A DNA stretch of 64,000 bases from Pullichristensenella excrementipullorum (GTDB lineage: Bacteria; Bacillota; Clostridia; Christensenellales; Aristaeellaceae). The notes under the pieces were generated by a model. It made no database searches and was not told the origin of the DNA. It saw nothing but the letters and a program-made list of their open reading frames with translations. The DNA lies in NCBI GenBank assembly GCA_018713365.1, contig DVOU01000066.1:25551-89550 (forward strand), written 5' to 3'. Numbering within the stretch: position 1 is the first letter of the stretch; each line of letters begins with the position of its first letter. Shown here in pieces: positions 46,134-53,863 of this stretch. The position numbers and the translations under genes are program-made.

Positions 46134-48238
46134 CGTTCCTCCTGCGACGCCGCGCCAAAGGCGGCGTTCAACATATCCATATCGCCCGTGTAGACGTCAT
46201 AGTAGTACATATCGCCCTCGCCCGCTTCGAGCAGATAACGCTCGCCGCGCGCCTCCACTTCCATCTCCAGCGCCGGGTCCGGGTCGCCCATCCACAGGGA
46301 ATAGGCGAACTCGCTGCTGGCCGCGCCCTCGCTCTTGAGGGTGTTGTAGGCCGTGCCGGCGGTAAAGCCGGCGGTGGACAGCGCCGTGACGCGGTCGCCC
46401 ACGCGCAGCACCAGATACTGCACGCCGCTGCTGAGCAGCGTCTTGTACACATCGCCGGTGAAATCCCAGCGGAAGGCGTAGGGGCTGGCGGCGTCCGCGG
46501 ACGCGGTGAGGATGAGGGTGTCGCAGTCCTCGTCGCCCTCTTCTCCGTTCCAGACGGCCAGTTCGGCGGTGAAGGCGCTGTATGCGTCCTCGCTGTCGTT
46601 GGCGTCGTAGTCGAGCGTCAGCGTCAGGGGCAGTTCCTCGCCGCCCAGCGTGAGGACGAACATGTCGCCCTCCTCCACTTCCAGCGCCACCGCGCCGTAG
46701 AGCGTGGCTTCCTCCTCGGAGCTGCTGGAGTGGCTCACGGTGCGCGTCGTGCCGGAAGAGCCGCCGCCGCTGAAGCTGCCGCCGCCGAAACTGCCGCCGC
46801 CAAAGCCGCCCATGCCGCCGAAGTCGCCGCCCATGCCGCCGGGAACGCCGTAGCTCTCCGCGCTCTGCCAGCAGTTGCCCGCCGCGTCGCGCACCATCAG
46901 TTCGCCCGCCGCTACCTGCGCCGTCAGCGGCGTGGAATAGACGAAGGTGCCATCCTCCGCCGCCGTCATCGCCTGCCACGTCTCGCCGCCATCCAGAGAA
47001 ATGGCGTCCACGCCGCTCATGGCGTCCGTGGCGGTGACGGTGAGCGTGCCGGTCTGCATATCGAACTGCGCCTGCGCCTCGGGCGCGGCGGTGTCCAGCC
47101 AGACGGTGTAGGTGGTGGAGCGCGCCGCCTGCGCGCCGCTTGCGTCGATCAGGTAGAACACCAGCGTGTGCTGCCCCTCCGTGGTAAAGACACAGGGGCT
47201 TTCCACGGCCTGCGCCTCGCCGTCATCCACCGAGACGGCGAAGGTGTAGCCGGTCAGCGTATCCGGCACGACGGTGAGCGTGAACGAGGGAGCCGTGGAC
47301 GACCACGCGCCCGCGCGGTACATTTCCGGCACCACCAGCAGCTCCGCCTCGATCTCCACCGGGTCGGTGGGCTCCGGCTCCGTGGAGGGCGTGGGCGTGG
47401 GCGGCGCGTCCTCTTCCTTGCCCGCCCAGAGGTAGATGGTATCTTCCTGCGTCTCGCCGTTCGGGCCGACGTCCGAGATGTAGAGGATGTAGTTCTCCTC
47501 CTCGGGGAAGACCTCGGCGTCGAGGGCAAATTCCGCCTCCTGCGCCAGCAGCGCCGCCTCGCCGGTGAGGGTGAACAGTTCGTCCGAGGCGATGTAGATG
47601 GTCTCCTCGGTCAGGGTCAGCAAATCTTCCAGTTCGCCGTAGTGCTTTTGCTCGCCGTCCCAGTACCAGGCCGGGCCTTCGCCGACCGGCGCAGGGGTCG
47701 TTTCCCCGGCGGTCGGGGTGGGCGTGGGCGTCGCCTCATCGCTGGGGGTCGGGGTGGGCGTCGCCTCCCCGTCCGGCGTAGGCGTTGCGCTGGAGGAGGG
47801 CGAGGGCCCGTCCGTCGTCTGGCCCGCGTCCCCGCTCGGGGTGGGCGTGGGCGTCGCGCCGGAGGAGGGGGAGGGTCCGTCCGTCGTCTGGCCCGCGTTT
47901 CCGTCCGGCGCCGGCGAGGCCGTTGCGCCCGTGGTCGGGGCCGTCGTGTTCGCTCCATCGTCCGGCTCTGTGGACACAGCGGCGTTTGTGGGCGCGGAGG
48001 TCGATCCTCCGTCCGCCGCCTGCGTGACGGCGACTTCCGGCTGCGTGTTCTTCGTCTCTGCCGGAGCCGTTGTTTCCGCGTTCTTCGTCGCCACCGGCTC
48101 CGGCGTGACGGGCTGCGCCGTCGCCGGAACGGGGGTGGCGGGCTGCGGCTGCGCCGTGGGCGCTTCCGCGAACGCCGCCGAAAGCAGCAGGCAAAGGGCC
48201 AGCAACAAGGCCAAAGTTCGTTTTTGCATCATACGCAT
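46130..48238 (-). CDS. large secreted Thr/Pro-rich protein with Gly-rich region, candidate exporter partner
   Basis: 702 residues from ATG 48238, preceded by AAAGGAGG. Signal peptide MQKRTLALLLALCLLLSAAF-AEA, then about 180 residues of Thr/Pro/Ala low complexity with repeated ATPTPTPSDE, GQTTDGPSPSS and TPEP units. Beta-rich domains follow (about 210-460). A Gly-rich stretch lies near 475-505 (GGMGGDFGGMGGFGGGSFGG), and a final domain includes SSEEEATLYGAVALEVEEGD. It lies between adaptors B and C, overlapping C's start by four bases. It may be the exported substrate or an extracellular extension of the pump. No family recognised. Confidence 0.78.
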   Translation of the reverse strand: MRMMQKRTLALLLALCLLLSAAFAEAPTAQPQPATPVPATAQPVTPEPVATKNAETTAPAETKNTQPEVAVTQAADGGSTSAPTNAAVSTEPDDGANTTAPTTGATASPAPDGNAGQTTDGPSPSSGATPTPTPSGDAGQTTDGPSPSSSATPTPDGEATPTPTPSDEATPTPTPTAGETTPAPVGEGPAWYWDGEQKHYGELEDLLTLTEETIYIASDELFTLTGEAALLAQEAEFALDAEVFPEEENYILYISDVGPNGETQEDTIYLWAGKEEDAPPTPTPSTEPEPTDPVEIEAELLVVPEMYRAGAWSSTAPSFTLTVVPDTLTGYTFAVSVDDGEAQAVESPCVFTTEGQHTLVFYLIDASGAQAARSTTYTVWLDTAAPEAQAQFDMQTGTLTVTATDAMSGVDAISLDGGETWQAMTAAEDGTFVYSTPLTAQVAAGELMVRDAAGNCWQSAESYGVPGGMGGDFGGMGGFGGGSFGGGSFSGGGSSGTTRTVSHSSSSEEEATLYGAVALEVEEGDMFVLTLGGEELPLTLTLDYDANDSEDAYSAFTAELAVWNGEEGDEDCDTLILTASADAASPYAFRWDFTGDVYKTLLSSGVQYLVLRVGDRVTALSTAGFTAGTAYNTLKSEGAASSEFAYSLWMGDPDPALEMEVEARGERYLLEAGEGDMYYYDVYTGDMDMLNAAFGAASQEER

Positions 48239-48252
48239 GGCTGCGCCTCCTT

Positions 48253-49299
48253 TCATTCGTCAGCGATCACCGTGGCGGTGACCGTCATGCCCAGCCGCAC
48301 GTCCTCGGGCGGGTCGAAATCCACCCATGCCGTGTAGACCGTGCCCGCTTCCGTGCTTTCGCCCAGATAGGAGATCTCCGTCACCGTGCCTTCGCAGGTC
48401 AGCGCGCCCTCGGCGTCGAAATCGAAGGAGAGGCGCACGCTGTCGCCCAGGTCCACGGCGGCGAGGTCGGCTTCCTCCACGGACAGTTCCACGCAGAAGC
48501 CCTCCGTGGGATAGACGGTCAACACCGTGGACCCCACCGCCGCCTGCTGCCCGGCCTGCGCCGCCACCGAGGCGACCACGCCGCTCGCCGTGGAGCGTAT
48601 CTCGCCGCCCAGCAGCGCGTCTTCCACCGTGTCCGCCTCCACGCAGGTGAAGAGCAGCTGCCCGCGCTCGACGCGCTCGCCCTCGGACACGTACATTTCC
48701 ACCACGCGCCCCGTGCCGGAAACGGCCAGTTCCGCCGTGCGCGAGACCGTGCCGCTGCCGATGCACGCGGAGGAGGAGTGATCCTCGTCGCGGTAGATGT
48801 ACACCTTTTCTTCCATATACAGTTCGCCGCCGGTGACTTCCACCGTGTAGGCCGAGCCCTCCGCCTTGACGACGCGGCCCACGGCCACGTGGCTGCCATC
48901 GCGGGAACACTCCATGTAAACGGTCTCGCCGACAGTGACATGCTTGTTGGCGGCGCTGTCGTAGGCGTCGGAGATGTCGGCCGTGACCGTGTACTTGCTC
49001 ATCGGGGCGATGGAAAGCACCGTTTGCCCGGCGCTGTCGCCCGCCTCGGCCATGATGCCGCGCACCGTGCCGTCCGCCGGGGCGTAGACGCCGGTGAGGG
49101 CCACGGTGGCCACCGCCTCGCCCGCCTCGACCCATTCGCCCACGCGTACCGCCACTTCCTCGACGCTGCCGCCGACGCTCGCCGTCACCGCCGCCGCCTC
49201 GCGCGCGGCCACCGTGCCGCTCAGGGCGATCTCCGCCCGCGCCGCGCCCGTCAGGCAGAGGGCGCAGAGGCAGAGGGAGAGCCATTTTTTACTGCGCAT
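48253..49299 (-). CDS. secreted membrane-fusion-type adaptor B
   Basis: 348 residues from ATG 49299. Signal peptide LSLCLCALCLTGAARA-EI; two lipoyl-like halves (ASVGGSVEEVAVRVGEWVEA with PADGTVRGIMAEAGD, and GTGRVVEMYVSEGERVERGQ with SGVVASVAAQAGQQAAVG), and a terminal barrel ending DVRLGMTVTATVIADE. Paralogous over its length to adaptor D. It overlaps the end of adaptor A by 11 bases, so A and B are a translationally coupled pair. A longer frame from 49869 is only an overlap with adaptor A. Confidence 0.82.
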   Translation of the reverse strand: MRSKKWLSLCLCALCLTGAARAEIALSGTVAAREAAAVTASVGGSVEEVAVRVGEWVEAGEAVATVALTGVYAPADGTVRGIMAEAGDSAGQTVLSIAPMSKYTVTADISDAYDSAANKHVTVGETVYMECSRDGSHVAVGRVVKAEGSAYTVEVTGGELYMEEKVYIYRDEDHSSSACIGSGTVSRTAELAVSGTGRVVEMYVSEGERVERGQLLFTCVEADTVEDALLGGEIRSTASGVVASVAAQAGQQAAVGSTVLTVYPTEGFCVELSVEEADLAAVDLGDSVRLSFDFDAEGALTCEGTVTEISYLGESTEAGTVYTAWVDFDPPEDVRLGMTVTATVIADE

Positions 49300-50647
49300 C
49301 GTCCGTTCCTCCTTCCAGATCGCCGCTTTCCGTCGCAGGCGGCGCGTCGCTTTGTCCGCCGAAGGACGGCATGCCCGACGAAGGCTCGAAACCCTCCGGC
49401 ATCTCCATACCCTCCGGCATCTCCATACCCTCCGGCAATTCCATACCTTCCGGCATCTCCATGCCCTCCGGCAGTTCCATGCCATCGGGCGCCTCAAAGC
49501 CCTGCGGGGAAGCTGTGCTGTCGGGCGCTTCCGCAGCTTCGGGCGCTTCCGCGTCCGCCGCTGTTTCCGCCGCCTCTGCGGGCGCCGCAGACGCTGCCGG
49601 CGCCTGCGCGCCGTCCGGCGCTTCCGTATTTTCCGGCAGTTCCATGTCTTCCGGCATCTCCATGGCTTCCGGCAACTCCATGCCCTCGGGAAGCTCCATG
49701 CCGCCGCCGAAGCTGCCGCCCATGCCGCCCGTGCGGTCGTTGACCACGGTCTTTTCCCCGAACAGCGTCTTGTAGATGTTTTGCAGCGACAGGCGGCTCT
49801 CCGCGGTCCGCGTGCCCGTCTGCACATAGACGGTGTCGCCCGCCGCCACGCCGGAGACGATCTCCACATACATGCCGTCGCTCAGGCCGGTCTCCACTGC
49901 CACCTGTTCATAGCCGCCCGCGCCGTCGTCCACGAGTACGCAGGGCGCGCCCTCTTCGTCGAAGGTGAGCGCCGCCATGGGCAGCATGTTGACGCCCGAG
50001 ACGCTCTCGCGGGGAATGGTCACGGTGGCCTGCATGCCGGGCAATACGTTCTCCGGCGCGTCGATGTCGGCCGTCACCGTGTAGCTCGCCACCGCGCCCG
50101 CGGAGGCGGAGACGCGGTCCACATGGTCGATCTCCGTCTCAAAGGTCAGCCCCAGCGAGACCACCGTCACCGAACACTGCTGCCCGGCCTCGACGGTGCG
50201 TACATCGTATTCGTCCACGCTGGTGGCCACGCGCAGGTCGCTCAGGTCGGCGATGGTGACAAGCGCCATCTGCGGCCAGACCGCGTCGCCCCTTGCCACG
50301 TTGAGCGTCGTCACCGTGCCGTCGATGGAGGCGGCGAACGTCTCGCCGTTGGCAAGGCGCAGAAGTTCGTCGCCGGCGGAGACCGTCTGATCGGCCTCCA
50401 CGTAGACCTCCTGCACGGTGGTGCGCTCCGAGGCGGCGAACGATTCCGAATCCACCAGCTCGATCGTGCCGCTCAAACTCATCGAAGTTTCGATGTCGCC
50501 CACTTCCACGGTGTACCGCGCGTACACCGGCGTCGTCTCGGCCATCACCAGAGGCCGCAGCGCGTCCCATCCCACCGCGCAGACGACCGCCAGCGCCAAC
50601 AGCGCCGCCAGGCGGACGAGCCATTTTTTTCCTTTTCTCTTTGCCAT
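49289..50647 (-). CDS. membrane-anchored adaptor A with Met-Pro-Glu repeat tail
   Basis: 452 residues from ATG 50647. One membrane helix near 9-29 (WLVRLAALLALAVVCAVGW), lipoyl halves (TTVQEVYVEADQTVSAGDEL, SIDGTVTTLNVARGD), barrel with NVLPGMQATVTIPRES, then MYVEIVSGVAAGDTVYVQTG. The last ~130 residues are repeats of the MELPEG/MEMPEG type on both sides of an Ala/Pro/Glu stretch, with more than 15 methionines. Paralogue of adaptor C. It is first of the cluster and lies behind the regulator's probable binding sites. Confidence 0.87.
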   Translation of the reverse strand: MAKRKGKKWLVRLAALLALAVVCAVGWDALRPLVMAETTPVYARYTVEVGDIETSMSLSGTIELVDSESFAASERTTVQEVYVEADQTVSAGDELLRLANGETFAASIDGTVTTLNVARGDAVWPQMALVTIADLSDLRVATSVDEYDVRTVEAGQQCSVTVVSLGLTFETEIDHVDRVSASAGAVASYTVTADIDAPENVLPGMQATVTIPRESVSGVNMLPMAALTFDEEGAPCVLVDDGAGGYEQVAVETGLSDGMYVEIVSGVAAGDTVYVQTGTRTAESRLSLQNIYKTLFGEKTVVNDRTGGMGGSFGGGMELPEGMELPEAMEMPEDMELPENTEAPDGAQAPAASAAPAEAAETAADAEAPEAAEAPDSTASPQGFEAPDGMELPEGMEMPEGMELPEGMEMPEGMEMPEGFEPSSGMPSFGGQSDAPPATESGDLEGGTDDAQ

Positions 50648-50682
50648 ATCGCGCCTCCCATGGCCTATTTTTAACACGCCAA

Positions 50683-50735
50683 GCTAAAGCGAGGCTAAAG
50701 GAAGCCATGAACGAAGCGTGAACATTGGTTTCGTT
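50683..50735. promoter_or_regulatory. phased repeats in the divergent adaptor/two-component promoter region
   Basis: GCTAAAG occurs at 50683-50689 and 50694-50700, 11 bases apart start to start, the spacing of OmpR/PhoB-family half-sites. Just beyond, GAAC repeats at 50709 and 50720 (also 11 apart) and AACGAA (50710-50715) is inverted as TTCGTT (50730-50735). All lie between adaptor A and the regulator gene and are probably sites for the adjoining OmpR-type regulator. Confidence 0.5.
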
Positions 50736-50782
50736 TACAGGAATTTGACCTTTTAGGCACGTTCAAGGTCGAAGGTGTAGGC

Positions 50783-50788
50783 TATAAT
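50783..50788 (+). promoter_or_regulatory. -10 element of the two-component operon
   Basis: Consensus TATAAT 23 bases before the ATG of the regulator. The -35 is poor (GTTCAA at 50761-50766), which suits an activator-dependent, self-regulated promoter. Confidence 0.5.
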
Positions 50789-50810
50789 GGCAAGGAACGG
50801 AGGGATAGCC

Positions 50811-51485
50811 ATGCGGCTTTTGATCGCCGAAGATGAACGGGAACTGGCCAAGGCGCTGAAGACCATTTTTGAAAAGCACAATTACAGCGTCGATACCGTC
50901 TTTGACGGGCAGGCGGCGCTGGACTACGCCCTGACGGGCAACTACGACGGCGCGGTGCTGGACGTGATGATGCCCGTTCTCGACGGCTTCAGCGTGGTGC
51001 GCCGCCTGCGCGCGCGGGGCGTAAGCACGCCGGTGCTGCTTTTGACGGCGCGCTCGGAGGTGCCCGACCGCGTGGAGGGGCTGGACGCCGGCGCGGACGA
51101 TTACCTGCCCAAGCCCTTCGCCATGGCGGAACTGCTGGCGCGCGTGCGGGCGCTGGTGCGCAGGCGCGAGCGGCTGGTGCCGGAGGTCATCTCCTTTGAG
51201 GGGCTGTCGCTGGACATCTCCGCGTACACGCTTTTTTGCGGCGGGCGCAGCGCGCGGCTGGGCAACCGCGAATTTCAAATGATGGAAATGCTGATGGAGA
51301 CGCCGCGCCGCATCATCTCCACCACGCAGTTCATGGAGCGCGTCTGGGGCTGGGACGCGGAGGTGGACGTGAGCATCGTCTGGGTCTACGTTTCCAACCT
51401 GCGCAAAAAGCTCGCCCAGCTGGGCGCGAATGTGGAGATACGCGCCACGCGGGGCGTGGGCTATTCCCTGGAGGCGAAGGCATGA
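50811..51485 (+). CDS. OmpR-family response regulator of the exporter cluster
   Basis: 224 residues from ATG 50811 behind GGAGGG. Receiver with Asp51 in YDGAVLDVMMPVLDGF and Lys in DDYLPKPFA; winged helix with LGNREFQMMEMLMETP and WVYVSNLRKKLAQLGANVEI. Divergent from the four-adaptor cluster, which it probably controls through the phased repeats in the shared intergenic region. ATGA overlap with the kinase gene. Confidence 0.95.
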   Translation: MRLLIAEDERELAKALKTIFEKHNYSVDTVFDGQAALDYALTGNYDGAVLDVMMPVLDGFSVVRRLRARGVSTPVLLLTARSEVPDRVEGLDAGADDYLPKPFAMAELLARVRALVRRRERLVPEVISFEGLSLDISAYTLFCGGRSARLGNREFQMMEMLMETPRRIISTTQFMERVWGWDAEVDVSIVWVYVSNLRKKLAQLGANVEIRATRGVGYSLEAKA

Positions 51486-52723
51486 TCCGGCGGCTGCGAA
51501 GGAAGTTCGTGCTTTTGTGCATGGGCGTGGTGGTGGCGGTGATGGTGGCGGTGGTGGCGCTGATGAACGGTTTCTTCATCGTCCGCGCCAACGCCACGCT
51601 CGACGGCATGCTCGCCTTTCTCGTCGACAACGGCGGGGATTTCCCCGACATGGACGGCGGGGAAGTGCCCCGCATCCCGCGCGGCCCGCGCCAGACGGAC
51701 TGGGGCGGCATGGACATCGCCTCCCCGGAAGCGCCGTTCATCACCCGCCACTTCTCCGTGCTGTTGAACGCGGAGGGCGAGGCGCTTTCCGTCAACACCG
51801 AGTCCATCGCCGCCGTCTCCGGCGAGGAGGCCGTGCTTTACGCGCGGCGGGCGCTGGACAGGGCCGACAGCGGCTATCTGGACATCTACCGCTACCGCGT
51901 CGCCGCGACGGACGAGGGGACGCTGGTCGTGTTCCTCGACGCCGGCACGCAGTTGGCCACGGCGCGGCAGTTCCTCGTCATCTCCGGCGCGGTGGCGCTG
52001 GGGGTGTGCTTGGCGGTGCTTTTGCTGGCGCTGCTGTTCTCCGGCCGCGCCGTGCGCCCCATCGCCCAGAGCGTGGAAAAGCAGCGCCAGTTCATCACCG
52101 ACGCCGGGCATGAACTGAAAACGCCGCTGACCATCATCTCCGCCAACTGTGAGGTGCTGGAGATGGAGATGGAGAAAAACGAGTGGCTGACGGGCATCGA
52201 AAAGCAGGTCGCGCGCCTGCGCAAACTGGTCAACGATCTGGTGGCGCTCTCGCGGCTGGACGAGGGCCGTCCCATGGGCGAGGAGGCGCGCTTTTCCCTC
52301 AGCGACGCCGTCTGCGACACGGCGCTGGCCTTTTCCGCCGCCGCCGAACGCGCCGGCAAGCGCCTGCGGGTGGAGGCGGAGCCGGGCGTGTTCGTCACCG
52401 GCGACGAGGCCACCCTGCGCCAGCTCACCGCCATCCTCGTGGACAACGCCGTGAAATACGCCGATGCGGGCGGCGCGGTGTCCGTCTGCCTGCGCGGCGG
52501 AAGGCATCCCGTTCTGACGGTGGAAAACGACTGCCGCAGCGTGGACGAGATGCCCCTTTCGCGCCTTTTCGACCGCTTCTACCGCTTCGACCCCGCCCGC
52601 ACCGGCGACGGCAGCCACGGCCTTGGCCTTTCCATCGCCCGCTCCATCGCCGAAGCCCACCGCGCCGCCCTGCGCGCCGAAAAGGCGGGCGAGGGGCGGA
52701 TACGCATGCGCGTGCGGCTGTGA
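51482..52723 (+). CDS. sensor histidine kinase of the exporter cluster
   Basis: 413 residues. Helix near 9-33 (VLLCMGVVVAVMVAVVALMN), an extracytoplasmic loop of about 130 residues with a short acidic/Pro stretch (DFPDMDGGEVPRIPRGPRQT), a second helix near 164-187, then no clear HAMP. HisKA has His210 in TDAGHELKTPLTIIS; the ATPase domain has LVDNAVKYAD and GSHGLGLSIARSI. It senses an envelope signal and phosphorylates the regulator encoded upstream, by analogy with exporter-linked two-component systems. Confidence 0.94.
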   Translation: MIRRLRRKFVLLCMGVVVAVMVAVVALMNGFFIVRANATLDGMLAFLVDNGGDFPDMDGGEVPRIPRGPRQTDWGGMDIASPEAPFITRHFSVLLNAEGEALSVNTESIAAVSGEEAVLYARRALDRADSGYLDIYRYRVAATDEGTLVVFLDAGTQLATARQFLVISGAVALGVCLAVLLLALLFSGRAVRPIAQSVEKQRQFITDAGHELKTPLTIISANCEVLEMEMEKNEWLTGIEKQVARLRKLVNDLVALSRLDEGRPMGEEARFSLSDAVCDTALAFSAAAERAGKRLRVEAEPGVFVTGDEATLRQLTAILVDNAVKYADAGGAVSVCLRGGRHPVLTVENDCRSVDEMPLSRLFDRFYRFDPARTGDGSHGLGLSIARSIAEAHRAALRAEKAGEGRIRMRVRL

Positions 52724-52750
52724 CGGGCCGCCGGCAGTCCCAAAAACGCA

Positions 52751-52798
52751 AAGATCGCCCCGATGGAAATGATCGGCGGCGATTCTTGCTTTTTTTGC
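52751..52798 (+). terminator. terminator after the exporter two-component operon
   Basis: Imperfect hairpin (GATCGCCCCGAT against ATCGGCGGCGATT) followed by CTTGC and seven T. Confidence 0.6.
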
Positions 52799-52861
52799 CC
52801 GCGTGCCTTCTCAAGGCGTTGTCCGCCCGCTCTGCCGGCATCCCGTCCAGATGCGCCCTTT

Positions 52862-53779
52862 TCAGCGCCTTTCCTCGATCGCCGAGGGCAGCTTGTCGAT
52901 GAAGTGCCGCAGGGCGGGGCTGTCGTTGTCCCTGCGCCAGGCGACGAGGATCTCCTCGGTCTCGTCCTCGCCGGCAAGGGGGACGAAGACGACGTTCTCC
53001 GTGCCGATGTCCCACGGATGGGTGTATTCCGGCACGATGGAGATGCCCTCCTCCGCCGCCACCATCATCAGGATGCTCTCCATGTCGTTGGAACGCAGCA
53101 CTATGTTGGGCTGATAGCCCGCCTGCTGGTAGAGGCTGATGTAAAAGGCGTCGCCGAAGGAATTGCCGGTGCCCGAAGGCGACATGAAAAGTATGTTCTC
53201 CTGCTTGAGGTCCTTGCGGGTGAGTTCCCTGCGCCGCGCGAGCGGATGATCCGCGTACAGCGCGACGCGCAGGGGCACGCGCTCAAACACGCGCAGTTCG
53301 AGGGCGTCCTCCTTGCGAATGTTGGTGCTGTCCCAGGTGAAGATGATGTCGTATTCCCCGCTGAGCAGCCCCGAGGCCAGCGCGTCCGTGTCGCGGCGGT
53401 GGCAAAGCAGCAGTACGTTGGGGTATTCCTGATGAAAGACGCGCAGGTACTTGGGCAGGTCGCTGTGTTCATAGCCCTTCGTATATCCAAGGCGCAGGTC
53501 GCCCTCCAGCCCGGTGGAGGCCTCGCGGATGCGCGAAAGCGCCACGTCCATGCGCCCGAGGATCTCCCGCGCCTCCTTGAGAAACACCTTTCCCGCGGGC
53601 GTCAGCGAGACGGGGCGGCTGTTGCGGTCGAACAGCCTGGCTCCGACCGTCTCCTCAAGCGCGCGTATCTGCTGGGTGATGGCCGTCTGCGAGATGTACT
53701 GATTCGCGGCGGCCCTGGTAAAGCTCCCGCTCTCCGCGACGGACACAAAGTAGCGCAGCTGGTTCAGATTCAAACCCAT
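52862..53779 (-). CDS. LysR-family transcriptional regulator
   Basis: 305 residues from ATG 53779. N-terminal winged helix with LNQLRYFVSVAESGSFTRAA, NQYISQTAITQQIRALEETV and LFDRNSRPVSLTPAGKVFL, then the LysR substrate-binding domain. A longer frame to 53833 would cross its own promoter, so the shorter start is used. It is divergent from the T-box-controlled transporter, which by LysR habit it may regulate. Ligand unknown. Confidence 0.93.
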   Translation of the reverse strand: MGLNLNQLRYFVSVAESGSFTRAAANQYISQTAITQQIRALEETVGARLFDRNSRPVSLTPAGKVFLKEAREILGRMDVALSRIREASTGLEGDLRLGYTKGYEHSDLPKYLRVFHQEYPNVLLLCHRRDTDALASGLLSGEYDIIFTWDSTNIRKEDALELRVFERVPLRVALYADHPLARRRELTRKDLKQENILFMSPSGTGNSFGDAFYISLYQQAGYQPNIVLRSNDMESILMMVAAEEGISIVPEYTHPWDIGTENVVFVPLAGEDETEEILVAWRRDNDSPALRHFIDKLPSAIEERR

Positions 53780-53804
53780 CACGCTCCGATCATAAGTTTT
53801 TCTT

Positions 53805-53856
53805 ATTATAGTATGCGAATGTTGAATTTGCAATCCTTTTCCGAAAGATGTATAAT
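53805..53856. promoter_or_regulatory. symmetrical divergent promoters sharing one -35 hexamer
   Basis: TTGCAA at 53828-53833 is its own reverse complement. On the plus strand it stands 17 bases before TATAAT (53851-53856), the promoter of the T-box leader. On the minus strand it stands 17 bases before TATAAT (53805-53810), the promoter of the lysR gene. Both spacings are ideal, so polymerase binding in the two directions should exclude each other. Confidence 0.72.
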
Positions 53857-53863
53857 AAGTGTG

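Noticed and set aside
48253..49869. A 538-codon version of adaptor B
   Set aside because: The extra N-terminal part is adaptor A read in another frame; the signal peptide starts cleanly at ATG 49299.
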